NCBI RefSeq assembly: GCF_030272615.1
Contig: NC_081407.1
Coordinates: 137,026,897-137,090,896 of the forward strand
Source of the DNA: Cryptomeria japonica
Taxonomy: Eukaryota > Streptophyta > Pinopsida > Cupressales > Cupressaceae
Length of the DNA stretch: 64,000 nucleotides
Direction: 5' to 3'
In this document: piece by piece, positions 11,559 to 21,329 of the stretch
Position numbering within the stretch: position 1 is the stretch's first letter
Layout of the letters: each line of letters opens with the position of its first letter
Program-made: the position numbers and the translations under genes
Notes under the pieces: generated by a model
Database searches by the model: none
Told to the model about the DNA's origin: nothing
What the model saw: only the letters and a program-made list of their open reading frames with translations

Positions 11559-12941
11559 TGTAGATAGGAAATGTGGAAATCATCAAAGCAATATAAAATT
11601 GGACTAGTTCAATCACGAAAAACTAAATTGCAATGACAAGAATCCTAAAAACACTCAATGAAAACATGAAAACAAGACATTCAATATGAAATCTAAGCAA
11701 ACCAAATGTAGATGTCTCCTTCATGTGGCTCCATTGTCCTTCTTTCTCCTTCAAATAGCATTGTTTTGTGGATCTCACCTTCAATTGCATAAGTATAATG
11801 TGAAAGCAAGATTGACAAGACGAGACGACAACATAAGGGTACTAGAAGCGTGATTGATTCGACCAGGGGCTTTGATTGAAGAAATTCATCTAATTTATAG
11901 ACAAATTGGAGAAAAGACAAGATTAGCATGAGGAGATTCGAATGGAAATTTCAAATCAAGAATGACAATTATGACAAATTATGACAAATTGACACTTTCT
12001 ATGCAAGATTAATTGATTGACAATTATGACAAATTGCTATGTCAAAATTGATTGATTGACAATTATGACAAATTGCTATGCCAAAATTGATTGTTTGACA
12101 ATTATGACAAATTATGACAAAGTTGCTATGTCATTCCCATGAAATTAGGAGAAATATTAGAGAAAATAGAAAATTAGATGAATTAGAAATTAGGAAATTA
12201 GAAAATTGATCAAATTTAGAAAATTAGGAACTAGGAGAAATTAGTAAATTTGAAAATTAGGTAAATTAATTAATAATTTTTCATTTATTAATTAATTCAC
12301 AAAGAGGGAGAAATTACTTAGCCAATTAAATGAACATTTAATTGTGATGAGAAGACTTAGGATAAATAAACTATTTAACCTAGAGGGAGAAATGACAAAC
12401 AAGGTTAAATGAATAAATCATGAAACCCTAGAAGATGAATTAGAAATGCAAGTATGACAATTAGGTCTTGACAAAAGATAATTGATGTCGATTCGATCAT
12501 GATTTTGATTGACAGAGGACCAATGCTAATACATGATTGAGATTGATTTGACAAAAATCAATGACAAATTGACCAAGATTGACAAGGAGATCAAATTGAA
12601 AAGTACCAATTGACGAGGAACAATAATTGATCCAAATTGACACGATTGAAAAGGACAATGATCGATGACACATCGATCGCAAAATTGATGAGATTGACCC
12701 TAGGAGATAAGAGATTGACAAGATCGACCAAAATCATGACTGAAGATTGCTATCGACAAGACCTAATTCAAAAGCAAGAAAAATGATGAATGCAGAAGAA
12801 GGACTCGATGCTTGCAAATGATAAAGACCAAGTGCACAACATAGAAGAAATGTTAATGCAACACAAGAACCCTAAAAATAAGGCAATGCGCAAATGTTAA
12901 AGTATGACTCTGCAAGCGTTGACCATTTTTAGACGTCTACA
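11559..12941 (-). mobile_element. Solo gypsy LTR (family B), minus orientation, inside E gag
   Basis: Reverse-complement match to the solo LTR at 35909-37454. It starts TGTAGATAGG at 11559 and ends TCTACA at 12941 (1383 bases). Flanks CTCTT and TGCTT agree in 3 of 5 bases. Removing the LTR with one target copy restores the E gag frame, which supports the boundaries. It is rich in gacaattatgacaaatt repeats. Small frames inside are not genes. Confidence 0.8.
11990..12125. repeat. 39-bp degenerate tandem repeat in LTR B(-)
   Basis: The unit attgattgacaattatgac plus caaattgctatg begins at 12012, 12051 and 12090, a step of 39 bases, with partial units either side. Confidence 0.7.
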
Positions 12942-12946
12942 TGCTT

Positions 12947-13522
12947 ATTAAGAACAACAGAGAGAAGAGGAAACATGTGACCTTGAACAAAACATACCTA
13001 AACAACATAACATACCAGAACACACCCATACCTGAACTAGGGATAATGAAAGAGAGGAACCTTTTCCTCGGCAAACAAATGCACCCATGGTTTCTCTTAC
13101 ACAACAAATGCAGGACATGCAGCAGGGGACCACAATACAATATTCCTTAAATGAAATTTGTCCCCACCCCTTTGACAGGAGATTAAACATGATACCTTTT
13201 CCCTGAAATTCAAATATACCCTAATATGATAAGTATGATGATAAGAGTGATCCCCGTGATCATGTTCGGGAGTTTTGTACCATGAGCCTTGAATTTTCTC
13301 ATGATGACACTTATTTGATGAGGCTATTCCCAAGAAGTTTGGGAGGGAAAACAATGGAGTGGTTGTCTAAACTTACACCTCCCGTTAAATCCTTTGATGA
13401 GCTGGTCAATAAATTTATAACACAATACTCCTACAATATTCAACACGCAATCACCATGTTGGATGTATGTAATACCAAACAGAAAAACAATGAAACATTC
13501 ATGGTGTTTCTTCAACGGTGGA
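12947..13522 (+). pseudogene. Element E gag, central segment (retrotransposon Gag domain)
   Basis: Contains the conserved Ty3/gypsy Gag block: a D-P-x-x-H-V-R-E-F phrase near 13250, then LMRLFPRSLGGKTMEWLSKL and SFDELVNKFITQY, the usual retrotrans_gag pattern. Upstream is a glutamine-rich stretch with several stops (near 13030 and 13200). The frame is cut at 13522 by copia C and continues at 27016. Gag forms the capsid shell around element RNA. Best-preserved part: 13282-13522. Confidence 0.8.
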
Positions 13523-14354
13523 TGATAACTCAATGATGAACAAATAGTACCAAGTGAGTACTGAGAGGGGGGGGGGTGAATCAGTACAGACAAAAACACA
13601 CTCTTAAACCGGTTTGTCAGCAGACACTATGCATTGACAGACAAATAGTAACACCGGTCCTTAAACAGAGTACAACCGGCAAAACCCAAAATAACTAAGA
13701 CAAGCATAAACCGGTTGACACTTATCTTCTCATACAACCTAACACTTCATTTCCATTTCACCCTAATGCATGAATAGGTAATCTACCATCAAAGACATCA
13801 CACATGACACACATATTTTTCACATGGAAACCCAACTGGGAAAAACCAAGGTGGGGATGAATACCCACAAGCTTTTTTTTGAACTCTTTAGAAGTCCGCT
13901 CTGTTAGGAGCCTTGTCTGGTTAAAGACTGATACAATAGGTTTTGTTAGGAACCGATCCTGTTAGGGGTCACCCGATTAAGGGATGGCTAGAGTACCTAG
14001 TTAAGGGTTAAACCTTGTTAGAGGATTTCAAGAAATTAATGGTTTTGAGTCACCCTATTAAAGGATTTATAGCAAGTCGATTAAAGCTACCTTGTTAGGA
14101 GATTTTCCAACTGTTGAGGTGGTTAGAGATCAACATGTATTACATTGATCTGGTAACAACACTCAATGCCAATGCAGATCCGCTTAGGCTCCTCTTCACC
14201 TTCTGCACTTACACTCTGCAGGTATCACTTCTCTCCTCTGGTCTAGCAAGAATCACGTATCTCTTCTCTTGGATACACACACACAAATTTTGCCAACAAC
14301 CTCAAAAAGAAACACAACTTTGACCTTATAGGAAAACAGATAGGTCAGTAGCAT

Positions 14355-14373
14355 AAACCCTAAACCCTAAACC
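14355..14373. promoter_or_regulatory. Telobox-like run in LTR of copia C
   Basis: AAACCCTAAACCCTAAACC, almost three plant telomere units, present at the same place in the 5' LTR (about 26408-26427). AAACCCTA teloboxes are known plant promoter elements. Function here is inferred. Confidence 0.5.
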
Positions 14374-15160
14374 TGTTAGGTTAAGGAATTCAAACGGTTC
14401 AATCCTGACCGTTGAGCACATTGCATTAAATGCAACAGCCTTGATCTAATCTCAAGACATTCTCCATTGTTCGTTTTCCACTGATTTCTTGGCGACTGAT
14501 AACCCATCACATGTTATCACCATTTACAGACTTCACACATTCCCAAGGTAGATAGGAACAATCTCCTTCATGCAAGATCCTTCACGCGCACAAGGTTTAT
14601 GTGGCAACACGATCTGTTCTTCGTTACCATGCTAACTCATCACACAAAGTCATCGGTTGAGCCACACAGCCTTGAAGCACTTCAACCGAAAACCCTGAAG
14701 TTGAGACTACCAACCAGTAGACATACAATGCTTCCATGTGCCGATTCCCATAACCATATGTCAGTTCACCTTGAACAAACACACCGCTTCACTTTGGCAC
14801 AAATGCTGTGTTATCACTGTTTTTAAAATTGGGTTCTTTCCCCATATTTGGTTATGGCTTTTTGAAAAAATTTGTATAAGGTGTGGCCCCAAATGCTTCA
14901 GCTTTATTCTAAACCTAGAGGGTTTAAGGCTTTTCTAAGTTTTACGCTTTATCTTTTGTTTCAAATCCCCTGGTTTCTATTCCGTCGTTACTTTATTTCA
15001 CTTAAGTCATGGGTCATGGGGTCGTAAGAAGTGTCCCCCCCTTGCTATTTACCTAGGCGGTCATGTTAATTATTTGAAAAATTTTCACCTTTTATTATTT
15101 CCTTCTAAAGTGCCGGGCCCAGTAAACATTGATCAACTTGGGGAAAGATCCGACGGTTGG

Positions 15161-15210
15161 CGCTATTTCGCAAGGGCTAAGTGCTTGCCCTTTAAGGCTA
15201 CGAAATAGCG
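15161..15210. repeat. Inverted repeat upstream of the LTR F ORF, copy a
   Basis: CGCTATTTCG (15161-15170) and CGAAATAGCG (15201-15210) are perfect inverted copies around a 30-base loop that itself holds AGGGC and GCCCT. It is embedded in a module that starts with gatcaacttgg and ends with a gccgtcc..gtgtca phrase. Confidence 0.75.
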
Positions 15211-15724
15211 AGGATTAATATCAGCCGTCCATGTGTCATGCGGAGGAAGTGAAGGTTGCGGCTGTCAAGAAGGTGGGGCCCCCTCTACGTGGTCTTCTCT
15301 GGCGTATTAGAGGGCAGCACGTGGCACAGGTCGCCACAGTTAGCATGTTGAGATCAAGGTTCAAAAGTGGACCCCAAAGATAAGTCAGCTCACAGGTGGA
15401 GGTGACCTGGCAGGGGCAGCTCTTACAATTCATTGAAACCCCGTGGCTCTCTCTGACGAATGAAAAATCGACAGGTCAGCTTCGAGAATGACGAGGAGCC
15501 AGGTGTCCATGGCGTGTCAGCAGGCCCACCATTTCTGAGATAGACCTGTCGAGACTGAAGTGGGGCCCCCATGGTTCTTCTTCCGGCAAGTGACAGAGCG
15601 ACAAATCAGCACAGTGGATGACTAGATGCCAGATGTCACTGACGACACAGCGGGCCCACCATTCCTGAGGACTTTTTCGAAGGATTAAAAGGGTGATCAA
15701 CTTGAAAGATGATCCAACGGTCCG

Positions 15725-15774
15725 CGCTATTTCCCAGGGGTAAGCTGCTCATTTTTTAAGGCCGCGAAATAGCG
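15725..15774. repeat. Inverted repeat upstream of the LTR F ORF, copy b
   Basis: CGCTATTTC (15725-15733) and GAAATAGCG (15766-15774), again after gatcaacttg and before a cgtccacgtgtca phrase. It repeats the module at 15161 about 565 bases downstream, close to the TATA box. Confidence 0.7.
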
Positions 15775-15846
15775 AGAGTTAATGAGAGTCGTCCACGTGT
15801 CACGATGATGACATGGCAAAAAGGGTAAAACATGGGCCCGCTACAG

Positions 15847-15853
15847 TATAAAG
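15847..15853 (+). promoter_or_regulatory. Putative TATA box for the LTR F ORF
   Basis: TATAAAG in ctacagtataaagggc, about 500 bases upstream of the ATG at 16351 and downstream of the two hairpin modules. Inferred. Confidence 0.45.
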
Positions 15854-16350
15854 GGCGACATTCGACCAGTATCAAAACGGAATGTAAAGGGATTTTCTAA
15901 GCTAATGTTCAGATGCCGCGTGGTATTATGTAGCCAATAGAAAGATAGGATTTAGACTAAGGACAAAACCGTCAAAATGAAATTCACAGTGGGACACTTG
16001 CTGAAAGACTGCGACCCGTTGGAGCTAAAATATGAATTCTTGTATGAATTCGATTTTGAAGGGACGGCCGAAGCATGCGGAATCAATGTTATAGTTAAGG
16101 CCCAGAGTACAAGCATTTGAATTCCTAACAACCTTGTAAGGATACCTTTTAAAAGGATTTTTGTAGAGGAAGCAAACGCAGAGTTATCTTTTATAAAAAC
16201 AGAGAAGGCGAATTGGTTGCAGAGCGAATTTCTTCGAGCAAGCATCAAGTTTTTTCTTATTTTGCAGCCATTCTTGTGTTGTAATAAGTGAAATTGTTCT
16301 CATATAACAGAAGTATTTTCAGAAGTAATATTTATCTGGTTGTATTGCAA

Positions 16351-18654
16351 ATGGCTCCTAAAAGGGAATTTTCTGGTAAAGTTGATTATCTTGAAAGAAG
16401 TGTGTGTGATGACTTCTTAGAGCAGTTGACGTTGTCAACCAACCAGGCCTCTAAGGCCAAAGAATTAGTACCCAGGGCTCCCCGACTGAGAATTGGAGAA
16501 GGATTATATGATAAGGGTAATTGGTTAAGAGACCCACAGGTTGGGCTGTCTGGGTTGGGGTTATTTAAAATCGGTTTTGGAATGAGGAATTCTCCTGCTC
16601 CTCAAAATAGCATTTGGGAATTAGATGTTGGGAGATTGGTAGTCCCAGGGGTGTTCATGGATACAGATTTGTTAACCCAAATGGCATTGAATTATGATTC
16701 AGTTACCAGGTGTATCCGGGATGTGAATGGAAAAACCCTCGTGGAGATAAATGCAGAAGAGCTAAGAAAAGCGTTTGGGCTTAGTGAGTTTACCAATTTC
16801 TTGGAGCCTATAAACTTCACACAATTAGCTCAGGTATACAGGGCACAAAGGACTCATCTCAGGAATGGGCCTCTCAAAGAACTTTTTCTGAAAGTAGCGG
16901 GGTTAGCAGTTGTAGGGCCCAATACACAAGAGCCTTTTTCATTAAGTATGTTTACCTTAAGGGCAAAAGGGATGTACTGGGCACTTTGCCAAGTTCTAGG
17001 AGAGGATGTTGAATCTAATATGCCAAATCATTATCTATTAATGATTTTTCAAATTCTGAATCCTTCTCTTGCTATTACATTTGATTATGCCTCCTATATT
17101 GCTGATGCTATCCATGGAGGATTGATGGGGATAAAGAATGGGAAGGTGGATAGGCCATTTGGGTGGTATTCACTATTGATGCACCTCTTCCTCTTCAAAG
17201 GTGGAGATTATTTTGCCAGTGGAATGGACCTGGTAAAAGAAAAGGAGGGAGAAAAGATGTCGGTACAATTATGGAGTACCGTATTGTCATGGGATAGAGA
17301 GGATGCAAGTTTTCTAAAGTTTGATAAATACTTTGCATACAAGATAAGGACTCTTCTTTGCTCTGACAATCCACGAGTCCCCAAGGTTCTTCTGGAATTC
17401 TTAAGACCAAAAGAATTCACAGAGAATGTCAAGATTGTTCATAACTGGGGTGATATGTATTTGTATCCAGTGTCCACAGTGTTTAGGGTCTTTGGTTTCA
17501 GAGGCACCCCATTTTTGTTACCATACCAGGTCCCCCTCAAAGTGGGAATAGCTGAGATTCTCAAACAAATTGGTGACTTGCAAGAGGCAGAGTTAACAGG
17601 CCGAGGTAAAGGGACTATTTTCCCTACAACTACAGTAGCCCACCAATTTGTGATCACCAAGGGAGGCTGGAAATGTTTTGAGGATTTCCTTAAACCCTAC
17701 CATTTGTCCACTGCAGTGTCTAGATGTGCTGACCCGGAGGACTTCTACAATGGTGTATTCCGGAAGAAAGTAGCATGCAGAGGTAGGCCCCATCAATTCC
17801 ACTTTCCTGAAGACCTCATCAGGAATGAATTTGATTTAGATGAACAGGAGTTGAGGAAGGAAAAATGGGTGGCTTACAGGAAGGCCCTGGATTTTGTGCA
17901 TCAATTTGATGCTAGCTATGACCCATTGTCTAGCTTCTTCCCATTGGAAGAAAAGATAAAATTTTTGATTGTTTTTTTTGAGGATGTGATGCAGACAATA
18001 AAGGAGAAAAGGGAAGCTGTAATTAAAAACAACCCTGAGAAAGCAAGAATAATTTTGGGGAAATCAACTCCCACTAAAGCCATCCCTCCTGGTGATTATA
18101 CCCTGCATAAGAAAGCAGGTTACAGTGTGTTGGTGTCTGCAACAGGGGAACCCTCTTCATCTAAAGGGAAGAGGAAGGCACATGAAGTCATTGACATCCA
18201 AGACAGCCCAAAGAAGCAGAGGGTGGGGAAGGAAGTGCAATCAGATACACCCTTATATTCCCCATCCCAATCCCCTCTCCACATTGGAGATGAACAAGCA
18301 GCAACTGAATACCTCTCTCAGTTGGGCAGTTTGGGGGAGATTGCGTATACATATGATGAAGTGGAAGAGGGGATGCCAGAAGAACCCACTGAAGCACAAA
18401 TGGACATCACCTCGACTGAACTCAAAGGCCAGGAGTGGGATCCTGAGATAAAGAAGGCCACTAGTGCTTTTCTAGCAGATGATAGTTTTGTAACATCTGA
18501 AGCATTCATGCAGTTTATATGGAAACAACATATAGATAAATATAATGCTAGATGTGAAACAAGAAAGGCAGAACAACCAAATAAAGATCCAGCCTCGGTG
18601 GAGGAAGAAATAAAACAGGAGATGATGGAAGAATTCAAAACCATTACTCCTTAA
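16351..18654 (+). CDS. LTR-borne ORF of family F, N-terminal part (767 codons, unknown function)
   Basis: Long frame inside a gypsy LTR. I start it at ATG 16351 because the related copy at 41373 also begins MAPK; an in-frame ATG at 16288 would add 21 residues that are not shared. I cannot assign a family. The N-terminal 570 residues look globular, with highly conserved blocks such as LRIGEGLYDKGNWLRDP (residues about 46-62) and RPFGWYSLLMHLFLFKGGDYF. Near residues 605-625 are two basic clusters (KGKRK, SPKKQRV) around EVIDIQDSP, suggesting nuclear targeting and a SUMO-interacting-type motif. An acidic stretch follows. There are no RT, integrase, protease or zinc-knuckle motifs. It ends at TAA 18652, where copy 2 has GAG, so the stop is probably a mutation and the frame continues to 19995. 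A distant link to plant mobile-domain proteins of gypsy elements is possible but unproven. Confidence 0.75.
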   Translation: MAPKREFSGKVDYLERSVCDDFLEQLTLSTNQASKAKELVPRAPRLRIGEGLYDKGNWLRDPQVGLSGLGLFKIGFGMRNSPAPQNSIWELDVGRLVVPGVFMDTDLLTQMALNYDSVTRCIRDVNGKTLVEINAEELRKAFGLSEFTNFLEPINFTQLAQVYRAQRTHLRNGPLKELFLKVAGLAVVGPNTQEPFSLSMFTLRAKGMYWALCQVLGEDVESNMPNHYLLMIFQILNPSLAITFDYASYIADAIHGGLMGIKNGKVDRPFGWYSLLMHLFLFKGGDYFASGMDLVKEKEGEKMSVQLWSTVLSWDREDASFLKFDKYFAYKIRTLLCSDNPRVPKVLLEFLRPKEFTENVKIVHNWGDMYLYPVSTVFRVFGFRGTPFLLPYQVPLKVGIAEILKQIGDLQEAELTGRGKGTIFPTTTVAHQFVITKGGWKCFEDFLKPYHLSTAVSRCADPEDFYNGVFRKKVACRGRPHQFHFPEDLIRNEFDLDEQELRKEKWVAYRKALDFVHQFDASYDPLSSFFPLEEKIKFLIVFFEDVMQTIKEKREAVIKNNPEKARIILGKSTPTKAIPPGDYTLHKKAGYSVLVSATGEPSSSKGKRKAHEVIDIQDSPKKQRVGKEVQSDTPLYSPSQSPLHIGDEQAATEYLSQLGSLGEIAYTYDEVEEGMPEEPTEAQMDITSTELKGQEWDPEIKKATSAFLADDSFVTSEAFMQFIWKQHIDKYNARCETRKAEQPNKDPASVEEEIKQEMMEEFKTITP

Positions 18655-19995
18655 CAGGAGAGAGATTTAGTAGCACAAGCTGGAGTGCTCATTTTGCCAG
18701 AATGGAATATTGCTGATGCTCTGGTGCTGGATGCAGTGAGGAAAGAAACCAAACCCATGGAAGGGGTTACATTCAGTAAAGACAATGCTGCTCTAGTCTT
18801 GTGGTCCCTTAAGAGAAATGAGGACAAGAAGGGTAAAGACACCACAGGGACAAGTCACATTGGTGGATTGATGGTCAAGAGAGTAGAAAGTACAGGGGTA
18901 GTAGAGGCTGCTAGCACAGTGTTGGAGACTGCCAAATTTAGTGTTGCAGTAGCTGAGAAGGATGCTAAAGAAAAGGAGGCTCTCCAGCTCAAATTGGAAA
19001 CAGTCTTGAAAGCTTATGACAATGCCAAGGAGGAAATAAGAGGCAAGGAGAGTATCATTGCCAAATTGCAGAGCCAGTTAGCAGGACAACGTCAACAAGG
19101 TGAGTCTTCAACATTAATGATCACCTCTTCTCCTGCAAGACCTCCACCTACTAGCCCCATTATTGAGCTCCCACCATCCCCTGCACCCTCCAGCTCTCAT
19201 ATGATAGAAATAACTCCCCAAGAATTGGAGAGTCTCAAGCAAACTCAGGCCTATTATGCAGGGAAATATGAAGAAAAGATCAAGGCTACAGTCTCCAGTT
19301 TTGCAGACACTATAAATGCTTCACTCCTTCACAATAGTGTAGGAAAAGTCATGGAGATATGGACTGAGCTGAGAAGAGATAAGGCCATCTTGACACCCAT
19401 TTTTGACCGATGGAGGCCTAGGGAGCAGGATTTGGAGTTCATGTGTGTTTCCTGTGATGAAGCAAGGGCCAATCCCATTATAAAGGCTACTTCTGATGTT
19501 GCTAAAGTTTTAATGCAATTAGCTGCAGATGTAGATAATATGGACAGGAAGGTCAATTTGTGCAAAAAGGAATACAATGATCAAGTTTTTGAGTTGCTTC
19601 CAGGAATTTTTGCCAATCCAGACCAGCTGAAAGACAAACAGGTATGGCTCAATGAGATAGATGCTAAGTTGTCAGCAAGGGTCAAAGGAATCATTGATCT
19701 CGATGACACCTCATTCTTTGTTCTAACCATACAGGAAATAGAAAGAATTAAATCACACTACAGTTTTCTTAACTCAGAAGTCAACAAACTGAGGAATTCT
19801 TGGAAAGGGTTGACTAAGGTTAAAAGTGATGTGATTAATTTTGTATGGCCGACCGAGGAGACGTATAGTGAGTGGGGAGTTAAATATTCCACTCGAGATC
19901 CGGAGCAGTTAGAGAACGTCCCTGAAGAGCCAGAGGAGGTTGCAACTGAACAACCCGTCCAACAGACTGCTGAAGAAGCTGAAAAGAGCACTTAA
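18655..19995 (+). CDS. LTR-borne ORF of family F, C-terminal part (446 codons, unknown function)
   Basis: Same reading frame as the ORF ending at 18654, so one protein of about 1214 codons is likely split by a single TAA. If translated separately the first ATG is 18685. The segment at 18930-19100 (Ala/Lys/Glu-rich, heptad-like) looks like a coiled coil. A Pro/Ser-rich linker follows (19126-19197), then a helical domain with conserved stretches such as IKSHYSFLNSEVNKLRNSWK, and an acidic tail rich in Glu and Pro. Copy 2 (43679-44951) keeps the same order. No catalytic motif is visible. The shape suggests a structural or nucleic-acid-associated protein; that is inference. Readthrough or re-initiation would be needed for expression of the full protein from this copy. 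Confidence 0.7.
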   Translation, partial: QERDLVAQAGVLILPEWNIADALVLDAVRKETKPMEGVTFSKDNAALVLWSLKRNEDKKGKDTTGTSHIGGLMVKRVESTGVVEAASTVLETAKFSVAVAEKDAKEKEALQLKLETVLKAYDNAKEEIRGKESIIAKLQSQLAGQRQQGESSTLMITSSPARPPPTSPIIELPPSPAPSSSHMIEITPQELESLKQTQAYYAGKYEEKIKATVSSFADTINASLLHNSVGKVMEIWTELRRDKAILTPIFDRWRPREQDLEFMCVSCDEARANPIIKATSDVAKVLMQLAADVDNMDRKVNLCKKEYNDQVFELLPGIFANPDQLKDKQVWLNEIDAKLSARVKGIIDLDDTSFFVLTIQEIERIKSHYSFLNSEVNKLRNSWKGLTKVKSDVINFVWPTEETYSEWGVKYSTRDPEQLENVPEEPEEVATEQPVQQTAEEAEKST

Positions 19996-20929
19996 CTGAA
20001 ATTGTAACTTCTTCAATTTTTGAAGTAATTGTAACAAACTTTCCTCGAGAATTCCGAAACTTTGTGCATCCATATTGTTATAAATGGATACCAGGACTAG
20101 AGAGAAAGGGGATCACAAAATTTTTTGTAAGAAAACGCTGCAGAAATATTATCTACGCTTAAGTCCGAAGCTTTGTGCATCCATATTGTTATAAATGGAT
20201 ACCAGGACTAGAGAGAAAGGGGATCACAAAATTTTTTGTAAGAAAACGCTGCAGAAATATTATCTGCGCTTTTCCAAAGATTAATGGAGAATCAGACTTT
20301 TGTAAATTTTTTTCAAATGAATATCAATATACAGGCCATCAATTTTGAGTAAAGCTTTGTGTCGTCTTCAAACTTGTCCTTAAATTTATTTACTTTGTTT
20401 CATTCAGAATAGTTTAGGATTTTTCTGTTTGAATGGAATTGTAAGGCAATCTCAGTATGGGTGTTTCTAGCTTTTCTCTTTAGGAGGGAAATTAAATATG
20501 CACAACCACTCTACCAGTAAATACTTTAGGAGAAACTTTGAATTTGAGGACCATAGTTTATTTTGAAGTGATTAGATCCTTGTTGATGTTAGGCATTTAC
20601 AGGGATAAATGGAAACCGAGTTGATGGGAGGTATAGAGATACCTCATTTCAGGAGTTTTATTTGAGTTTGAGTGACTCTGTAGCCTTGGATAAAGCACTG
20701 GTGAATAAATCCACTGGTTTGCTGTGGATTTGTTGCTTAAGAGTGTGGAGTTAATTCACAGAAGGTATACCCACCTAGGCTCAAAGAAAGGTCCAAAGTG
20801 TAGAAGGTTTAACCAAACCTTGTCATATGTTGTCTCTAGAATCCCTTTCTCCATGATGTCTCTTCGGCAGTCATTTTAGGTTGTATTATTTTGAGGGCAT
20901 TGAAGAGGAATCAGATTTTGAGAACAACA
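19996..20929 (+). other. LTR F part downstream of the ORF
   Basis: Non-coding. It contains the 111-bp duplication with two TATAAAT sites, then a stretch resembling copy 2 at 44952-45872, including aggaggg.aattaaata and the final gaggggaatcag..gagaacaaca. I expect the genomic RNA start of the family here, since the LTR end and primer site follow. Confidence 0.5.
20054..20275. repeat. 111-bp tandem duplication in LTR F
   Basis: Two nearly identical 111-base units (from 20054 and 20165) that each contain tgtgcatccatattg, TATAAATGGATACC and agaaaacgctgcag. Copy 2 has a single unit near 45045-45150. The duplicated TATAAAT may be a promoter. Confidence 0.85.
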
Positions 20930-21108
20930 TGCTGGTTCATAGTGTTACACCGGTTCCCTTCTCTTCATCATAATGACATCAATGACAACACACAATGTCA
21001 TTATGTCCATCACAGTGTTACACCGGTTCCCTTCTCTTCATCATATTGACATCAATGACAATACACAATGTCATTATGTCCTAATACCGGTTCACATAAT
21101 GCCAACAA

Positions 21109-21119
21109 TCTCCCCCTTT
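21109..21119 (-). promoter_or_regulatory. Polypurine tract of copia C
   Basis: The minus strand reads AAAGGGGGAGA, directly before the 3' LTR end at 21107. This is the usual plus-strand primer of copia elements. Confidence 0.85.
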
Positions 21120-21329
21120 GGCATTGATGGCAATATACAAAGATATCTCTCTGATTCACATCTTCTCCCCCAATTTCTGTAGATATCTTCTCCGCTTCAC
21201 ATCTTCTCCCCCTTTGACAACAATGCCAAAGTGGAGGCACAAGCTTCCCTGTTCCATTATGGTGCTCCCCCTGAGGAGTAGCATCCTTCAACACATCAAT
21301 CCAAAAAAAAATTGACTATGCAATACTTG

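Larger units (their letters stand above)
14809..20929 (+). mobile_element. Solo giant LTR of gypsy family F (6121 bases) carrying a long ORF
   Basis: Begins TGTTATCACTG and ends GAGAACAACA with a perfect TGCTG duplication (14804-14808, 20930-20934) inside the 3' LTR of copia C. A second copy (33904-45872) has the same two ends and is directly followed by a tRNA primer site, which shows that this unit is an LTR and not a whole element. Without insertion G copy 2 is 6056 bases, close to this one. Upstream modules, a TATA box, a reading frame of about 1214 codons and a downstream non-coding part lie within it. Solo LTRs usually form by recombination between the two LTRs. Confidence 0.85.
13523..21107 (-). 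mobile_element. 3' LTR of copia C (interrupted by LTR F)
   Basis: Starts TGATAACTC, ends GCCAACA beside the polypurine tract. Without LTR F and one target copy it is about 1459 bases, against 1519 for the 5' LTR, which has an extra block of about 70 bases near 25770-25840. Many gttagg and ggttaagg phrases occur at 13890-14110. Confidence 0.85.

Noticed and set aside
14355-14373. Telomeric sequence or chromosome end
   Set aside because: Fewer than three CCCTAAA units, inside an LTR and repeated in the partner LTR. Treated as a telobox-like element.
16288-16350. Upstream start codon for the LTR F ORF
   Set aside because: The 21 extra residues are not shared with copy 2, whereas MAPK at 16351/41373 is.
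18092-18451. 119-codon plus-strand frame inside the LTR F ORF
   Set aside because: Out-of-frame shadow of the long ORF; the corresponding frame is not kept in copy 2.
14809-20929. DNA transposon or captured host gene
   Set aside because: No terminal inverted repeats beyond TG/CA, no transposase motif, 5-bp duplication, and the second copy is followed by a tRNA primer site and gag, so it is an LTR.
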